From: SZUA-217 sp034658975
GTDB taxonomy: Bacteria; Actinomycetota; Acidimicrobiia; Spongiisociales; ZC4RG35
DNA length: 48,491 bases
Assembly (NCBI GenBank): GCA_034658975.1
Contig: JAYEGJ010000175.1
Location: 1 to 48,491 of the forward strand
Reading direction: 5' to 3'
Part shown: positions 31,933-40,914 of the stretch, piece after piece
Position numbering within the stretch: the first letter of the stretch is position 1
Layout: each line of letters begins with the position of its first letter
Notes under the pieces: generated by a model
What the model was told of the DNA's origin: nothing
What the model saw: only the letters and a program-made list of their open reading frames with translations
Databases searched by the model: none
Made by a program: the position numbers and the translations under genes

Positions 31933-34900
31933 CTAAGCGACGTTCTCGACGGTGAGAACCGCCATGTCCTTGCGGATGGCCTTCGATGACCCTCCAGGCT
32001 CCATGGTGACGCCATACAGGACATCGGCCGCCTCCATCGTCTGCTGCTGGTGGGTGACGATGATCAACTGCGCCCGCTGACGGAATTCATCCACAATTCG
32101 AAGAAATCGCCTGAGATTGGAGTCGTCGAGGGCGGCTTCGACCTCGTCGAGCACATAGAACGGGCTGGGTCGGGCCTCGAAGATCGCGAACAGGAATGCC
32201 AGGGCCGCGAGGCTTCGCTCGCCACCGGAGAGCAGCGTCATCTGAGAAACCTTCTTGCCGAGAGGCTGCGCCTCGATGGACACCCCGGACCGGGGATCCT
32301 CAGGATCGATCAGGCGGATCTGCCCCCGACCTCCTGGGAACAGCACCTCGAAGTAGTGCTCATAAGCCCCAACGACCTCGTCGAAGGCTGCCTGGAACCT
32401 GTGTTCGATCTCGGACTCCAGCGCGGCGATGACCTTGCGCAGCTCTTCTCTCGATGACTCCACATCGGCCTTTTGCTCCGACAGGAACGTATGTCGTTCC
32501 TCGAGTTCCGCGTACTCACTGGCCGCCAATGGATTGATCGGGCCGAGACGGCCAAGCTGGGCGATCTTCGTCTCCAGAGTGGCTTCGAGGTCGGTACCTT
32601 CGTCGAGATCGGGCCTTGGTGCGCCCATCGCGGCCTCAACGCCGGCGTCGGCGTCCCTGCGTATCGACTCGACGATCGCCTCCCGGTGCAGTCGGAGCTC
32701 GGTGAGGCGGACGTCCAATTCGGCGATTCGCTGCCTCGCATCGGCAATGGCCGTGGTGCGGCGATCGTGATCGCCCCGGACCGACTCCAGGCCCTCGATC
32801 ACATCGGCGTTCTCGCTCCGAAGGGTCGCTTGGCGGTCACGCAACTCTCCAATCCGGGTCTCGAGAATGGATGTGGCCCGTCTCGCCAGATCCTCTACGA
32901 AAGAGAGACGCTCGGGGTCTCCCTGAACGCCGTCGCCGCTCTCTATCGATCTCAATTCGACCGTGATCCGTTCGGAGCGTTCGGTGAGAAGACGCTCACG
33001 TTGAACAATCTCGCGGAGGCCGCCGGCGGTGTCCTGCCACTCGGATCGCGCAACCTCACGGTCGGCCCCAAGCTGGATACGACGACCTTCGAGCTCTTCC
33101 CAAACCTTCAAACGCTCTGCCTCTTCGCCTTCGAGGGCAGCGAGGCGCCCCCTCAGCTCTGTCATCTGATCCCCGCCGGCATTGATCGATTCGGTCAGTG
33201 CCCGGGTGCGCTCTCCGAGCCGTTCTTGCTCATCAGCGATGGTGTCGACCGACTTCTGCAGCCGTGCCATGGCTTCGGAACGCCCGGCGAGCGAAGCTTC
33301 GGCCGATTCGAGGCGTTCGAGAGCTATCCGCTCGACGTTCCGGCTGTTGTCAAAATCGCGTCGGACGGCCGTGTGTCGGGACCCGGCCCTTGCGAGGTCG
33401 GTGGTCGCTCTCTCCAATGCCACCTCGGATGCTTCGAGCATCGCCGGACCGGCCCCGTCGGGATTGGCGATGTGGACACCACTCACCGATATCAAGTCGC
33501 CTTCGGGGGTTACCGCCCTGAGGGCGGGGTGACGTGCCACGAGGTCCCATCCGGAGACCCAGCCCTCCACCAGAACGACATCCCCGAGAAGCCGGCTTGC
33601 CAGGCCCTGATGTGCTTTCGGGCCAAGACGGTCGATGAGAGCCTCGAGACCGAGCGATTCAGCAACCTCGCGAGCGGGAGCGGCCCCTTCGGACATCGCA
33701 GAGACAACAGACACCGAGCCGCCGCCCGATCCTTTGACCATCTCGACGACATCCCGAACTCCGTCGACGTCCTCGAACGCCACAGCGTCCACCCATCGAC
33801 CGAGGGCCACCTCGACCGCAGTCTCGACACCTTCGCCGATATCGAGCTGCGACGTCAGCGATCCCACCGATCCGGTGGCTCCTTCGGCCAGATCGCGTGC
33901 CGCGGAGTCGTAGCGGCCTTCGAGAGCGGACCGAACGGCCTCGACCCGTGCTTCCGCCGAGGCGTGCGACAAGCGGGCTTCCGTGAGCGCATTCTCTGCC
34001 TCGGTCCAGGACTCCTGATCGCGTCTGCTGTGCTCGGATGCTTCCTGATATACCTTCTGGAGATCTGTCAGCTCGGTGTCGATCGCCCTGATCTCACCGT
34101 TGATACGTTCGACCTCGTTGGTCTCACCTGCCGATCGGGAGGCGAGGACATTCAGCCGGTGGGAGACACGTTCCTGTTCTCTCCGGTCTCTGGCATCGGC
34201 CGCTTCGAGTGCGCTGAGCTCGCCGCGAACGGCAGCGAGGGCGCCTTCGGGAGACAGAGCGTTCTGGGTAGCGATCGCACGCTCTTGATCCTCGAGACGA
34301 CGGAAGGCATTCTCGGCGCTCTCCGCCAGGGCCTCGGCGCCACGACGATTCGAGGCGATCTCTTCGAGTTCGGTGGCAAGGGCCCCGGCTTCCTCGGTGA
34401 GGTCCTGGACGCGCTCCACTGCCGCTTCCCGCCTGCCCGTCAGCGCCCGCGTGCGCTCTTGAGCGACTGAGGCGATCCGACGCAGGCGTTCGTTGGTGGT
34501 CTCTAGAAGTGCAGCCGCAGACGTATCGCGGTCGAGGTCGGCGCCAACCTGGCTCGCTGCTTCGGTGAGGTCCGCTAGCCGTCCTCCAAGATCTTGGATC
34601 CGGGTCTCGTCGACATCGAGTCCTTCATGAAGACGCGACTTCTCCGACGTCGTGATGGTCAGGTCTCGATCAAACTGCGCGAGGGCCTGTCCTCCCAGGT
34701 AGAGGCGAAGGGAGATGACCTCGCCCTTGAGCCCGTCGTACTTGGCGGCTGCGTTGGCCTGGCGGCGCAAGGGACGCATCTGGCGAGCAATCTCACCAAG
34801 GAGATCCTGGAGTCTGACCATGTCGTCGTCGGTGCGCTCGAGACGACGCTCGGCGCGCTCTTTTCGCCGACGATGCTTGAGAATGCCGGCAGCCTCCTCG

Positions 34901-35382
34901 ATCACCGCTCGATGCTCTTCGGGAGAAGCGTTGAGCACCTTTCCGATCTCGCCCTGACCGATGATGACATGCTGGCGACGCCCCACTCCCGCATCGGATA
35001 GGAGATCCTGGATGTCCAGCAGGCGACAGGTGAGGCCGTTGAGCTCGTAGTCGCTCGAACCATCCCGATAAAGGCGTCTCGTGATCGAGATCTCATCGAG
35101 GTCGAGGTCGATCTGACGCCCGACGTTGTCCACGATGAGGGTGACCTCGGCCTTCCCGAGCGACGGCCGCGTCGCGGTCCCGGCGAAGATGACATCTTCC
35201 ATCTTCCCGGTCCGAAGAGCCTTGGTCGATTGCGTACCGAGCACCCACGAGAGAGCGTCGACCACATTCGACTTGCCCGTGCCGTTGGGGCCGACGATCA
35301 CGGTGACGCCTTCCCGAAGCTCGAGACGCGTCCGATCCGCGAATGACTTGAAACCGGCGAGTTTGAGTGACTTCAAATACAC
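31933..35382 (-). CDS. smc: Chromosome segregation ATPase SMC
   Basis: This 1149-residue SMC protein has Walker A GPNGTGKSN at 31-39, a long first coiled coil, a hinge near residues 500-660 with the Gly-rich GSGGGS turn, a second coiled coil, and the C-terminal signature LLSGGERSLAALAFLFAIF with Walker B YVLDEVEAALDD. It organises and condenses origin regions with ScpA and ScpB. The start is GTG, with AGG eight bases upstream. It lies 87 bases downstream of acyP, and the TGTAAT in that gap could be part of a promoter. Confidence 0.97.
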   Translation of the reverse strand: MYLKSLKLAGFKSFADRTRLELREGVTVIVGPNGTGKSNVVDALSWVLGTQSTKALRTGKMEDVIFAGTATRPSLGKAEVTLIVDNVGRQIDLDLDEISITRRLYRDGSSDYELNGLTCRLLDIQDLLSDAGVGRRQHVIIGQGEIGKVLNASPEEHRAVIEEAAGILKHRRRKERAERRLERTDDDMVRLQDLLGEIARQMRPLRRQANAAAKYDGLKGEVISLRLYLGGQALAQFDRDLTITTSEKSRLHEGLDVDETRIQDLGGRLADLTEAASQVGADLDRDTSAAALLETTNERLRRIASVAQERTRALTGRREAAVERVQDLTEEAGALATELEEIASNRRGAEALAESAENAFRRLEDQERAIATQNALSPEGALAAVRGELSALEAADARDRREQERVSHRLNVLASRSAGETNEVERINGEIRAIDTELTDLQKVYQEASEHSRRDQESWTEAENALTEARLSHASAEARVEAVRSALEGRYDSAARDLAEGATGSVGSLTSQLDIGEGVETAVEVALGRWVDAVAFEDVDGVRDVVEMVKGSGGGSVSVVSAMSEGAAPAREVAESLGLEALIDRLGPKAHQGLASRLLGDVVLVEGWVSGWDLVARHPALRAVTPEGDLISVSGVHIANPDGAGPAMLEASEVALERATTDLARAGSRHTAVRRDFDNSRNVERIALERLESAEASLAGRSEAMARLQKSVDTIADEQERLGERTRALTESINAGGDQMTELRGRLAALEGEEAERLKVWEELEGRRIQLGADREVARSEWQDTAGGLREIVQRERLLTERSERITVELRSIESGDGVQGDPERLSFVEDLARRATSILETRIGELRDRQATLRSENADVIEGLESVRGDHDRRTTAIADARQRIAELDVRLTELRLHREAIVESIRRDADAGVEAAMGAPRPDLDEGTDLEATLETKIAQLGRLGPINPLAASEYAELEERHTFLSEQKADVESSREELRKVIAALESEIEHRFQAAFDEVVGAYEHYFEVLFPGGRGQIRLIDPEDPRSGVSIEAQPLGKKVSQMTLLSGGERSLAALAFLFAIFEARPSPFYVLDEVEAALDDSNLRRFLRIVDEFRQRAQLIIVTHQQQTMEAADVLYGVTMEPGGSSKAIRKDMAVLTVENVA

Positions 35383-35469
35383 AGTTATCTACCTGGCTAA
35401 TTACATCGCTGTGATTGTTCGGACAGGCTACCTAGAACTCCTGCTTTTGCCGGCGTTTGAGGGCCCCGA

Positions 35470-35763
35470 TCAGGAACGTGACGGACTGGGCTGGATGAAG
35501 AAATCGGTGAGTGTGACATCGGACGCGACATTGTCGGATTCGACGCCTGTCACCCAGGCGTGAGAGGGGCCCGACCAAGCCCAGTCGATCAACACGTTGA
35601 CGTTCTCCGCCTCGCCCTGAACGAAAAGCTCGACACGCCCGTCCACTAGATTTCGAACCCAGCCGACCAGCCCCAGAGACCGGGCCAGGCTCCGACATGC
35701 CTGCCGGTACCCCACCTGCTGAACCCGGCCGCTCACCCAGGCGTGGACCGCTTTCTCTCTCAT
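35470..35763 (-). CDS. acyP: Acylphosphatase
   Basis: Acylphosphatase hydrolyses acyl phosphates. The active-site motif GRVQQVGYRQACR holds Arg20, and GWVRNLVDG holds Asn38; both catalytic residues are present. The length of 97 is typical. It overlaps mutM by four bases (ATGA). The mutM-acyP-smc order is common in actinobacteria. Confidence 0.95.
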   Translation of the reverse strand: MREKAVHAWVSGRVQQVGYRQACRSLARSLGLVGWVRNLVDGRVELFVQGEAENVNVLIDWAWSGPSHAWVTGVESDNVASDVTLTDFFIQPSPSRS

Positions 35764-36593
35764 CGCTGCTGACAGATCGGGCAGAAGTGTGTCGAACGTC
35801 CGCGGATGATGATGCGCTCGATCGGCCTGCCACAGTCAACGCACGGCTCCCCTGTCCGGCCGTAGACAGAGAGGACCGTCATGTTGTCTCCGGCTCTGCC
35901 GTCCGGGAGGAGGTAAGCGAGATCATCGAGGGTGGTCCCTCCGTTCTCTATCGCTCGGCCGAGCACTGTCCGGACCGAGTCGAGGAGTGCCGCGATCTCG
36001 GACACCCCGAGTTCCCCACCCTCACTAATCGGGTGAATCCCCGCTCCGAACAGCGCCTCGTCGGCATAGATGTTGCCGAGACCGGACACGGGACCCTGAT
36101 CGAGGAGCAGCGCCTTGATCGGCGCACTGCGTCCCTTGAGCCTCTCAGCCAGGTCATTTGCGCTTGGTGGCGAGTCGAAAGCATCAGGTCCGAGCCGGCC
36201 GACACCCGAACGACCCAGCTCATCCTCATCGAACACAGCAATGAATCCGAAGGTCCTCGGATCGACGAACCGCACTTCATGGCCGTCATCGAGACGCGCA
36301 ACGAAGTGGGTATGGGGCTCTGTCTCCGCGTCATGATCCACGACGCTGAACCGGCCCGACATGCCCAGGTGGCCCACCAGGGTGTGCTCGTCGTCAAGCC
36401 CGATGAGAAGGAACTTCCCATGGCGGCCCACCGACCTCACCAGCCGCCCGGTCAGCAGGGCCTCGACCTCGTCGGGTGACGCGTTGTGACGCGATGTGCG
36501 CTGGTGCCGGATCGACACATCGCTCATAACACGGCCGACCATCGCCGCCTCGAGGTGGCGGCGGGTGATCTCGACTTCTGGAAGTTCGGGCAG
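35760..36593 (-). CDS. mutM: Formamidopyrimidine-DNA glycosylase with CTG start
   Basis: MutM removes 8-oxoguanine and Fapy lesions. Its N-terminal proline, exposed after Met removal, is the Schiff-base nucleophile, so Pro must directly follow the start codon. Here the sequence is CTG-CCC-GAA-CTT, reading (L/M)PELPEVE, and the only upstream Met adds 16 residues. GGAGAAG lies six bases before this CTG, so CTG at 36593 is almost certainly the start. The glycosylase core, with RHGKFLL, and the C-terminal zinc finger CVDC...CPIC are intact, giving 277 residues. Confidence 0.94.
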   Translation of the reverse strand: MPELPEVEITRRHLEAAMVGRVMSDVSIRHQRTSRHNASPDEVEALLTGRLVRSVGRHGKFLLIGLDDEHTLVGHLGMSGRFSVVDHDAETEPHTHFVARLDDGHEVRFVDPRTFGFIAVFDEDELGRSGVGRLGPDAFDSPPSANDLAERLKGRSAPIKALLLDQGPVSGLGNIYADEALFGAGIHPISEGGELGVSEIAALLDSVRTVLGRAIENGGTTLDDLAYLLPDGRAGDNMTVLSVYGRTGEPCVDCGRPIERIIIRGRSTHFCPICQQR

Positions 36594-36617
36594 GGCTCTT
36601 CTCCGACAGCGGGCGGT

Positions 36618-36624
36618 TACGGTA
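36618..36624. promoter_or_regulatory. Symmetric divergent -10 box (TACGGTA) between mutM and a membrane-protein gene
   Basis: TACGGTA reads as TACGGT on the plus strand and TACCGT on the minus strand, both fitting TANNNT. It lies ten bases before the plus-strand ATG at 36634. For mutM it would give a short leader that contains GGAGAAG. The whole spacer is only 40 bases. No -35 elements are obvious. Confidence 0.35.
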
Positions 36625-36633
36625 CCCCGGGCC

Positions 36634-37515
36634 ATGCGCATACTTCCTCGCCCCTTCAGTCAGGTGCTTGGCGACGCCCTGAATTCGATAACCAGGACGT
36701 GGCGACCCATTGTTTCAACGGCATCGCTGGTGTTTGTCCCGGTTGGGCTTCTGTCGCTGCTGATATTCCGATGGACAGGCGCCACCGAATTCCTCGAGAT
36801 CGTGATCAACGACCCGGGGGTGCTGCAAACGCTGAGTGATGAAGTGCTCTTCGAGTTGATCGACTCATTCCTCGTCGCCACGGCCATCGCCGCAGGACTG
36901 CAAACCCTGGCAACAGTCTTCGTTTACCTCGCTGCTCACAAGATCATCTCCGGGGAACTGGCCGGATCGATGATTACCGGACACCAGGCTCGCCGCTTCG
37001 CACTGGGCCGCTACCCCCTCGCCCTGGCATCCAGCCTCATTGCGCTGGTCTTGGTCATCGGGTTGGGGGCGTTGGGCGTGCTCGTCTGGTCGATCCCTTT
37101 CGCCGGGAGGGGTGGTGGCGGATTCGTGGTGTTCCTGTTCTTGATTGCATGCGTCGCCCCTGCCTTATGGATGGCGGTCGGCCTGTCCATGCTGACGCCC
37201 GTGGTCGCCCTCGAGCGCCGGGGCCTCGTCGCAGGCCTGGTGCGGAGCTTCGAACTGGTCAAGCCAAGGTGGGGCTCGACTCTGGGCTATCTCGCCGTCG
37301 TGGGCCTGCTCGGGACCGTTTCCGCCCAGTTGATCCAACTAATCGCCCTGCCGCTGGCCTCGCTGGACAATCTCAGCCTTGGCATCTCGGTCGCCTCGAT
37401 CATCGGGCTATTCGCCCAGGGCCTGATCGTGGGGGGCATCGGGTCCATGTGGACCGTCTGGTATGTGGATCTGCGGGCCCGCATTGAGCCGCTAGTTACT
37501 GCCGATCTCGGGTGA
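36634..37515 (+). CDS. Integral membrane protein of unknown function
   Basis: This 293-residue protein has about six hydrophobic segments (near residues 30-45, 85-105, 125-150, 155-185, 215-240, 255-280). Between them is a basic segment with RSFELVKPRWGSTLGYL, resembling the repeated motif of bacterial polytopic proteins annotated as glycerophosphoryl-diester-phosphodiesterase membrane domain or DUF975-like. I cannot assign a function. It is turned against the flanking housekeeping genes, separating mutM from rnc, and its 3' end overlaps rnc by 20 bases. Confidence 0.7.
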   Translation: MRILPRPFSQVLGDALNSITRTWRPIVSTASLVFVPVGLLSLLIFRWTGATEFLEIVINDPGVLQTLSDEVLFELIDSFLVATAIAAGLQTLATVFVYLAAHKIISGELAGSMITGHQARRFALGRYPLALASSLIALVLVIGLGALGVLVWSIPFAGRGGGGFVVFLFLIACVAPALWMAVGLSMLTPVVALERRGLVAGLVRSFELVKPRWGSTLGYLAVVGLLGTVSAQLIQLIALPLASLDNLSLGISVASIIGLFAQGLIVGGIGSMWTVWYVDLRARIEPLVTADLG

Positions 37516-38170
37516 GCGCCTGGAGAGCAACCTCGGCGGCTGCCTGTTCGGCGGCCTTCTTGGACCGTCCCCCACCCCGGCCGAGAGTTCGGCCTTCGAC
37601 AGAAACCGTCGCCACGAACTCGCGATCATGGTCGGGGCCCATTCCATCGACCCGATAGTCCGGACGTTTCGCTTCGGCTGCAAGATGCTCCTGGAGACGG
37701 GTTTTGTAGTCCTTGACGCCCGGAGCCTTGGCCCGCTCCGCGATCGGCTCCGTCCAATAGCGGAGAATGGTCTGGCGGGCAGCGTCCAATCCGGAGTCGA
37801 GATACACCGCACCCAGAATCGCTTCGAAGGCGTCGGCGAGGATGGAATTCTTCTCCCTGCCGCCCGTGCGCTCCTCGCCGGGAGCTAGCTCGACGAATGA
37901 GCCCAGATCGACCGAGCGGGCTATTTCGGCGAGAGCAGGTCGACTCACGACCGCTGCTCGAATCTTGGCCAGTTGCCCTTCGGCCAGATGTGGAAACGAC
38001 TCGTACAGGACGTCGGTCACTACTAGCTGAAGCACCGCATCGCCCAGGAACTCGAGACGCTCGTTGTCGTTGCGGGAAGGATTCTCCGAGCTGACCGAAC
38101 GATGGGTCAGCGCCAGGCGAAGCAGGTCCGGATTACCGAATGTGTGGCCGAGGCGGGTTTCAAGGCTCAT
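37496..38170 (-). CDS. rnc: Ribonuclease III
   Basis: RNase III cuts double-stranded RNA in rRNA processing and antisense pairs. The catalytic signature NERLEFLGDAVLQL is at about 37-50, with the second acidic site in ADAFEAILGAVYLD near 112. A double-stranded RNA-binding domain covers about 153-220. The length of 224 is normal. The start overlaps the plsX stop by four bases. Confidence 0.97.
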   Translation of the reverse strand: MSLETRLGHTFGNPDLLRLALTHRSVSSENPSRNDNERLEFLGDAVLQLVVTDVLYESFPHLAEGQLAKIRAAVVSRPALAEIARSVDLGSFVELAPGEERTGGREKNSILADAFEAILGAVYLDSGLDAARQTILRYWTEPIAERAKAPGVKDYKTRLQEHLAAEAKRPDYRVDGMGPDHDREFVATVSVEGRTLGRGGGRSKKAAEQAAAEVALQALTRDRQ

Positions 38171-39135
38171 CCGAGCTGTTCAGCCAACCGGCCGGGCAGG
38201 TCTTCGACTGCGCCCTCGCTTGCCATGGACAAGGCGTTAGAGATCGCAACGCGGCTCGAGCTGCCATGTGCGATCACCGCTACCGACTTGACCCCGAGCA
38301 ACTGTGCGCCGCCGTATGTCTCGTAGTCGAGTTTGTTCTGAACCGAAGCGATGGCGGGGCGGACCGCCTCCTGAATGTCAGGCGGGAGATCAGAAAGCGC
38401 CTCCTTCAGGTACCGGGCAATCAGCTTCGCCGTTCCTTCGGTGGTCTTCAAGAAGACATTGCCGGTGAATCCGTCGGTGACGATCACGTCGGCCTTGTCG
38501 GTCGAGATGTCCCGGCCTTCCAGGTTCCCGATGAATTCGATCGGACCGGCCTCGAGAAGCTCATAAGCAGCCTTCTCCAGAATTCGACCCTTGCCCCGTT
38601 CTTCGCCTATCGAGAGCAAACCCACACGGGGACGCTCCACGTGAAGAAGGGCTTGGGCAGCGACAGAGCCCATGATCCCGAACTGCGCCAACTGCTCGGG
38701 TTTGACGTCGGTGTTGGCCCCAGAATCGAGGACGAGAGTTGGGGAGTTGGGCGTCGGGAAGATGGTGGCGATCGCCGGCCGGGCCACCCCTTTTATGCGA
38801 CCAACGATGATTGCCGCTGCTGCCATGGCCGCACCCGTGGACCCGGCAGACACAAAACCTTCGGCATTGCCTTCCGCCACGAGACGAGCGGCGACGGTTA
38901 TCGACGCTTCAGGCTTCTCCCGTAACGCTCGGCGAGGATCGTCGCCCATGCCAATGACGTCGGGTGCGTCAACAATCGGAAGACGGTATTCATGGTTGGA
39001 TAGCTCGGCCTCGATGGTGTCGTGACGACCGACCAGCACGACATCAACACCCTTACGGGCGGCGTCTACTGCACCGGCGACGGTCTCTGCTGGAGCGTGG
39101 TCGCCCCCCATTGTGTCGAGGGCGATGCGAGCCAT
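38167..39135 (-). CDS. plsX: Phosphate acyltransferase PlsX
   Basis: PlsX makes acyl-phosphate from acyl-ACP for phospholipid synthesis. Recognisable parts are IALDTMGGDHAP at the start, SAGSTGAAMAAA near 97, LDSGAN and VTDGFTGNVFLKTTEG. The length of 322 fits. It lies downstream of rpmF with a 21-base gap, the usual rpmF-plsX pairing. Confidence 0.96.
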   Translation of the reverse strand: MARIALDTMGGDHAPAETVAGAVDAARKGVDVVLVGRHDTIEAELSNHEYRLPIVDAPDVIGMGDDPRRALREKPEASITVAARLVAEGNAEGFVSAGSTGAAMAAAAIIVGRIKGVARPAIATIFPTPNSPTLVLDSGANTDVKPEQLAQFGIMGSVAAQALLHVERPRVGLLSIGEERGKGRILEKAAYELLEAGPIEFIGNLEGRDISTDKADVIVTDGFTGNVFLKTTEGTAKLIARYLKEALSDLPPDIQEAVRPAIASVQNKLDYETYGGAQLLGVKSVAVIAHGSSSRVAISNALSMASEGAVEDLPGRLAEQLG

Positions 39136-39156
39136 GGAAAGCTGGGGCTCCGGGAC

Positions 39157-39333
39157 TTAGTTGGTCTCGATTACTTCGCGACCCGCGTAAGTACCGCACT
39201 CGCGACAGGCGCGATGTGGAAGCTTCGGCTTACCGCACTGCTCACAGTTGACGGTGGTCGGGGCCGAGACCTTCCAGGCGGCCTTGCGCTGACGGGTGCG
39301 TGAACGCGACATCTTCTTCTTTGGCACCGCCAT
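39157..39333 (-). CDS. rpmF: 50S ribosomal protein L32
   Basis: This 58-residue protein starts MAVPKKKMSRSRTRQRKAAW, the L32 signature, and has four Cys at 30, 33, 43 and 46 forming a zinc ribbon (the C+ form). AAGGAG lies nine bases before the ATG. It sits between the DUF177 gene and plsX, the standard position. Confidence 0.96.
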   Translation of the reverse strand: MAVPKKKMSRSRTRQRKAAWKVSAPTTVNCEQCGKPKLPHRACRECGTYAGREVIETN

Positions 39334-39353
39334 GAGGGGGTACTCCTTGGTAC

Positions 39354-39845
39354 TCAGGAATCGAACAGATCTTTCAGGACGGCAAACGGAGAATCGGAAT
39401 CATCCCCATGCCCGTCACAGGGGTCACTATTCAAGTCGGTCCCACAGATTGGGCAAAGTCCCCTGCAGTCTTTTTCACAGACGGGAGCAGCCGGAAGGGA
39501 TAGGGCCAATTCATCCATGGCGGGAGCACCGACGTCGATCTGACCTTCCTTGACGACGTATCCGTCCTCGTCGGGAATGGCAGAGAAGTGCTGAGATCCG
39601 CGAGCAGTCACTTCGTCCGACCACCGTTTCAGGCATCGGACGCAAACCATGGTCGCCATAGCTCGGGCTGAGAACTCGGCCTGGACGCCGTCGAGGGTGC
39701 CGACGACATTTCCCGACACATCCATGGGGCCGTCCACGATCGCTTCTCCCAGTCTGAGTGACACATGACGGGTGCCCTGGAACGGGCGGTGCTTCTCGAG
39801 GCGCCCAAAAAGGCTCTCGACGTTGATGATCAGATCGTCAACCAT
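39354..39845 (-). CDS. DUF177 (YceD-family) protein
   Basis: YceD/DUF177 proteins are linked to 23S rRNA and ribosome assembly. The sequence has the family pattern of a beta-rich core, a Cys pair CVRCLKRW near 70 and the C-terminal CEKDCRGLCPICGTDLN with further Cys. ATG at 39845 is preferred over a GTG two codons upstream. It precedes rpmF by 20 bases, as in most bacteria. Confidence 0.9.
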   Translation of the reverse strand: MVDDLIINVESLFGRLEKHRPFQGTRHVSLRLGEAIVDGPMDVSGNVVGTLDGVQAEFSARAMATMVCVRCLKRWSDEVTARGSQHFSAIPDEDGYVVKEGQIDVGAPAMDELALSLPAAPVCEKDCRGLCPICGTDLNSDPCDGHGDDSDSPFAVLKDLFDS

Positions 39846-39871
39846 CGGCACAGGTTCCCAGCAAGTCCGAG

Positions 39872-40411
39872 CTAGAGCGGAACTTCGGGTGGTTTTGGTC
39901 TCGCAGTGTGCAGTTCGTCGCGCGCCGAGTGGACCTGGGCCATGATGTCGACAAGCAGGCTCTCCACCCGTTGCAGCTTCTTCTCGATCTCGTCTTCGGT
40001 TTCCAACCGCAGCTTGCGGGCTTCGCCCTCTGCCCGGCGCACCAGAATGTTGGCCTCTTCCACCGCTTCAGCGACGATATTGGAATCGGACACCAGAACA
40101 TCAGCCTCTGTTCGGGCTTTGTCCATGGTCTCCCTGGCCTTCTCGTTGGTGCGGGCGATGAATGCCTCGCGCTCGCGAACCATCCAGCGGGCCGCCCTCA
40201 ACTCGTCGGGAAGACTCGACCGGAGGCTCTCCAGCAAGTCGAGGATCATGTCGCGGTCGACGAGAGCATTCGACGACAAAGGCATCGTCTTGGCCTCGTG
40301 AAGATGGACGACGAGATCGTCCACGATGTCGAGGATGTCGGTGGGCTCGGGTCGTCCCGTTGCATCCACCACCACCTCGGTGCCGGCTTCGAATTGTGTG
40401 TCCTGAGTCAT
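39872..40411 (-). CDS. SepIVA-like coiled-coil cell-division protein
   Basis: This 179-residue protein is mostly a long charged coiled coil (about 60-165), with a segment rich in Arg, Glu and Ala (ANILVRRAEGEARKLRLETE) like DivIVA-family and F-ATPase b proteins. Its place beside DUF177, rpmF-plsX, rnc and coaD matches Mycobacterium Rv2927c, named SepIVA, a septum-associated factor. The assignment rests mainly on position and coiled coil, so the function is inferred. The start overlaps coaD by four bases. Confidence 0.75.
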   Translation of the reverse strand: MTQDTQFEAGTEVVVDATGRPEPTDILDIVDDLVVHLHEAKTMPLSSNALVDRDMILDLLESLRSSLPDELRAARWMVREREAFIARTNEKARETMDKARTEADVLVSDSNIVAEAVEEANILVRRAEGEARKLRLETEDEIEKKLQRVESLLVDIMAQVHSARDELHTARPKPPEVPL

Positions 40412-40875
40412 GACAACCGCTCCTTGAGTGCCTTCTCCACCACGTCGGGGACCAATCCGGACACGGATCCTCCGAGCCTTGCTACCTCTTTCACGAGTGA
40501 TGACGAGATGAATCCATACTCCGGCTTCGTCGGCATGAACAGCGTTTCCATGCCGGTCAAGTGCCGGTTCATCTGTGCCATTTGATTCTCATATTCGTAG
40601 TCGTCAACAGTTCTGAGGCCTTTCACCACCACGTCGGCTCCCATTTCGCGGGCATGGCCGACTAGGAGGCCGTCAAAGATCGCGATCTCGACCGTGTCTC
40701 CATGAATCTCGGCGATCATGTCGGCGCGCTCGGCAGCGGTGAACATCGACTGTTTGGACGGATTCTCGATGATCGAGACCACTATGTGATCAAATGAGGA
40801 CACGACGCGTTGAATCACGTCGACGTGGCCATTGGTCGGCGGGTCGAAACTGCCGGGGCACAGTGCTGTGGTCAT
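40408..40875 (-). CDS. coaD: Phosphopantetheine adenylyltransferase
   Basis: CoaD transfers AMP to 4'-phosphopantetheine in coenzyme A synthesis. The nucleotidyltransferase motif PGSFDPPTNGHVD is at residues 8-20, with KGLRTVDDYEYE near 85 and the ISSSLVKE signature near 124. The length of 155 is normal. The 14-base start region has been copied three times upstream, giving a chain of overlapping mini-frames from rsmD. Confidence 0.96.
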   Translation of the reverse strand: MTTALCPGSFDPPTNGHVDVIQRVVSSFDHIVVSIIENPSKQSMFTAAERADMIAEIHGDTVEIAIFDGLLVGHAREMGADVVVKGLRTVDDYEYENQMAQMNRHLTGMETLFMPTKPEYGFISSSLVKEVARLGGSVSGLVPDVVEKALKERLS

Positions 40876-40914
40876 TGGGCTGTCGTCATTGAGCTGTCGT
40901 CATTGGGCAGTCGT
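40873..40914 (-). repeat. Three 14-bp tandem repeats carrying copies of the coaD start
   Basis: Reading the minus strand after the rsmD stop, the 14-base unit (G/A)TGACGACAGCCCA occurs three times with single-base changes (40914-40901, 40900-40887, 40886-40873). The coaD start ATGACCACAGC is a similar sequence. Each unit opens a frame of five codons (M-T-T-A-Q-stop), whose TGA overlaps the next ATG. The repeat exactly fills the gap between rsmD and coaD. Confidence 0.9.

Noticed and set aside
32473..34470. Long plus-strand open frame opposite smc
   Set aside because: It is antisense to conserved SMC coding sequence, shows no known domain, and mirrors the codon pattern of the real gene.
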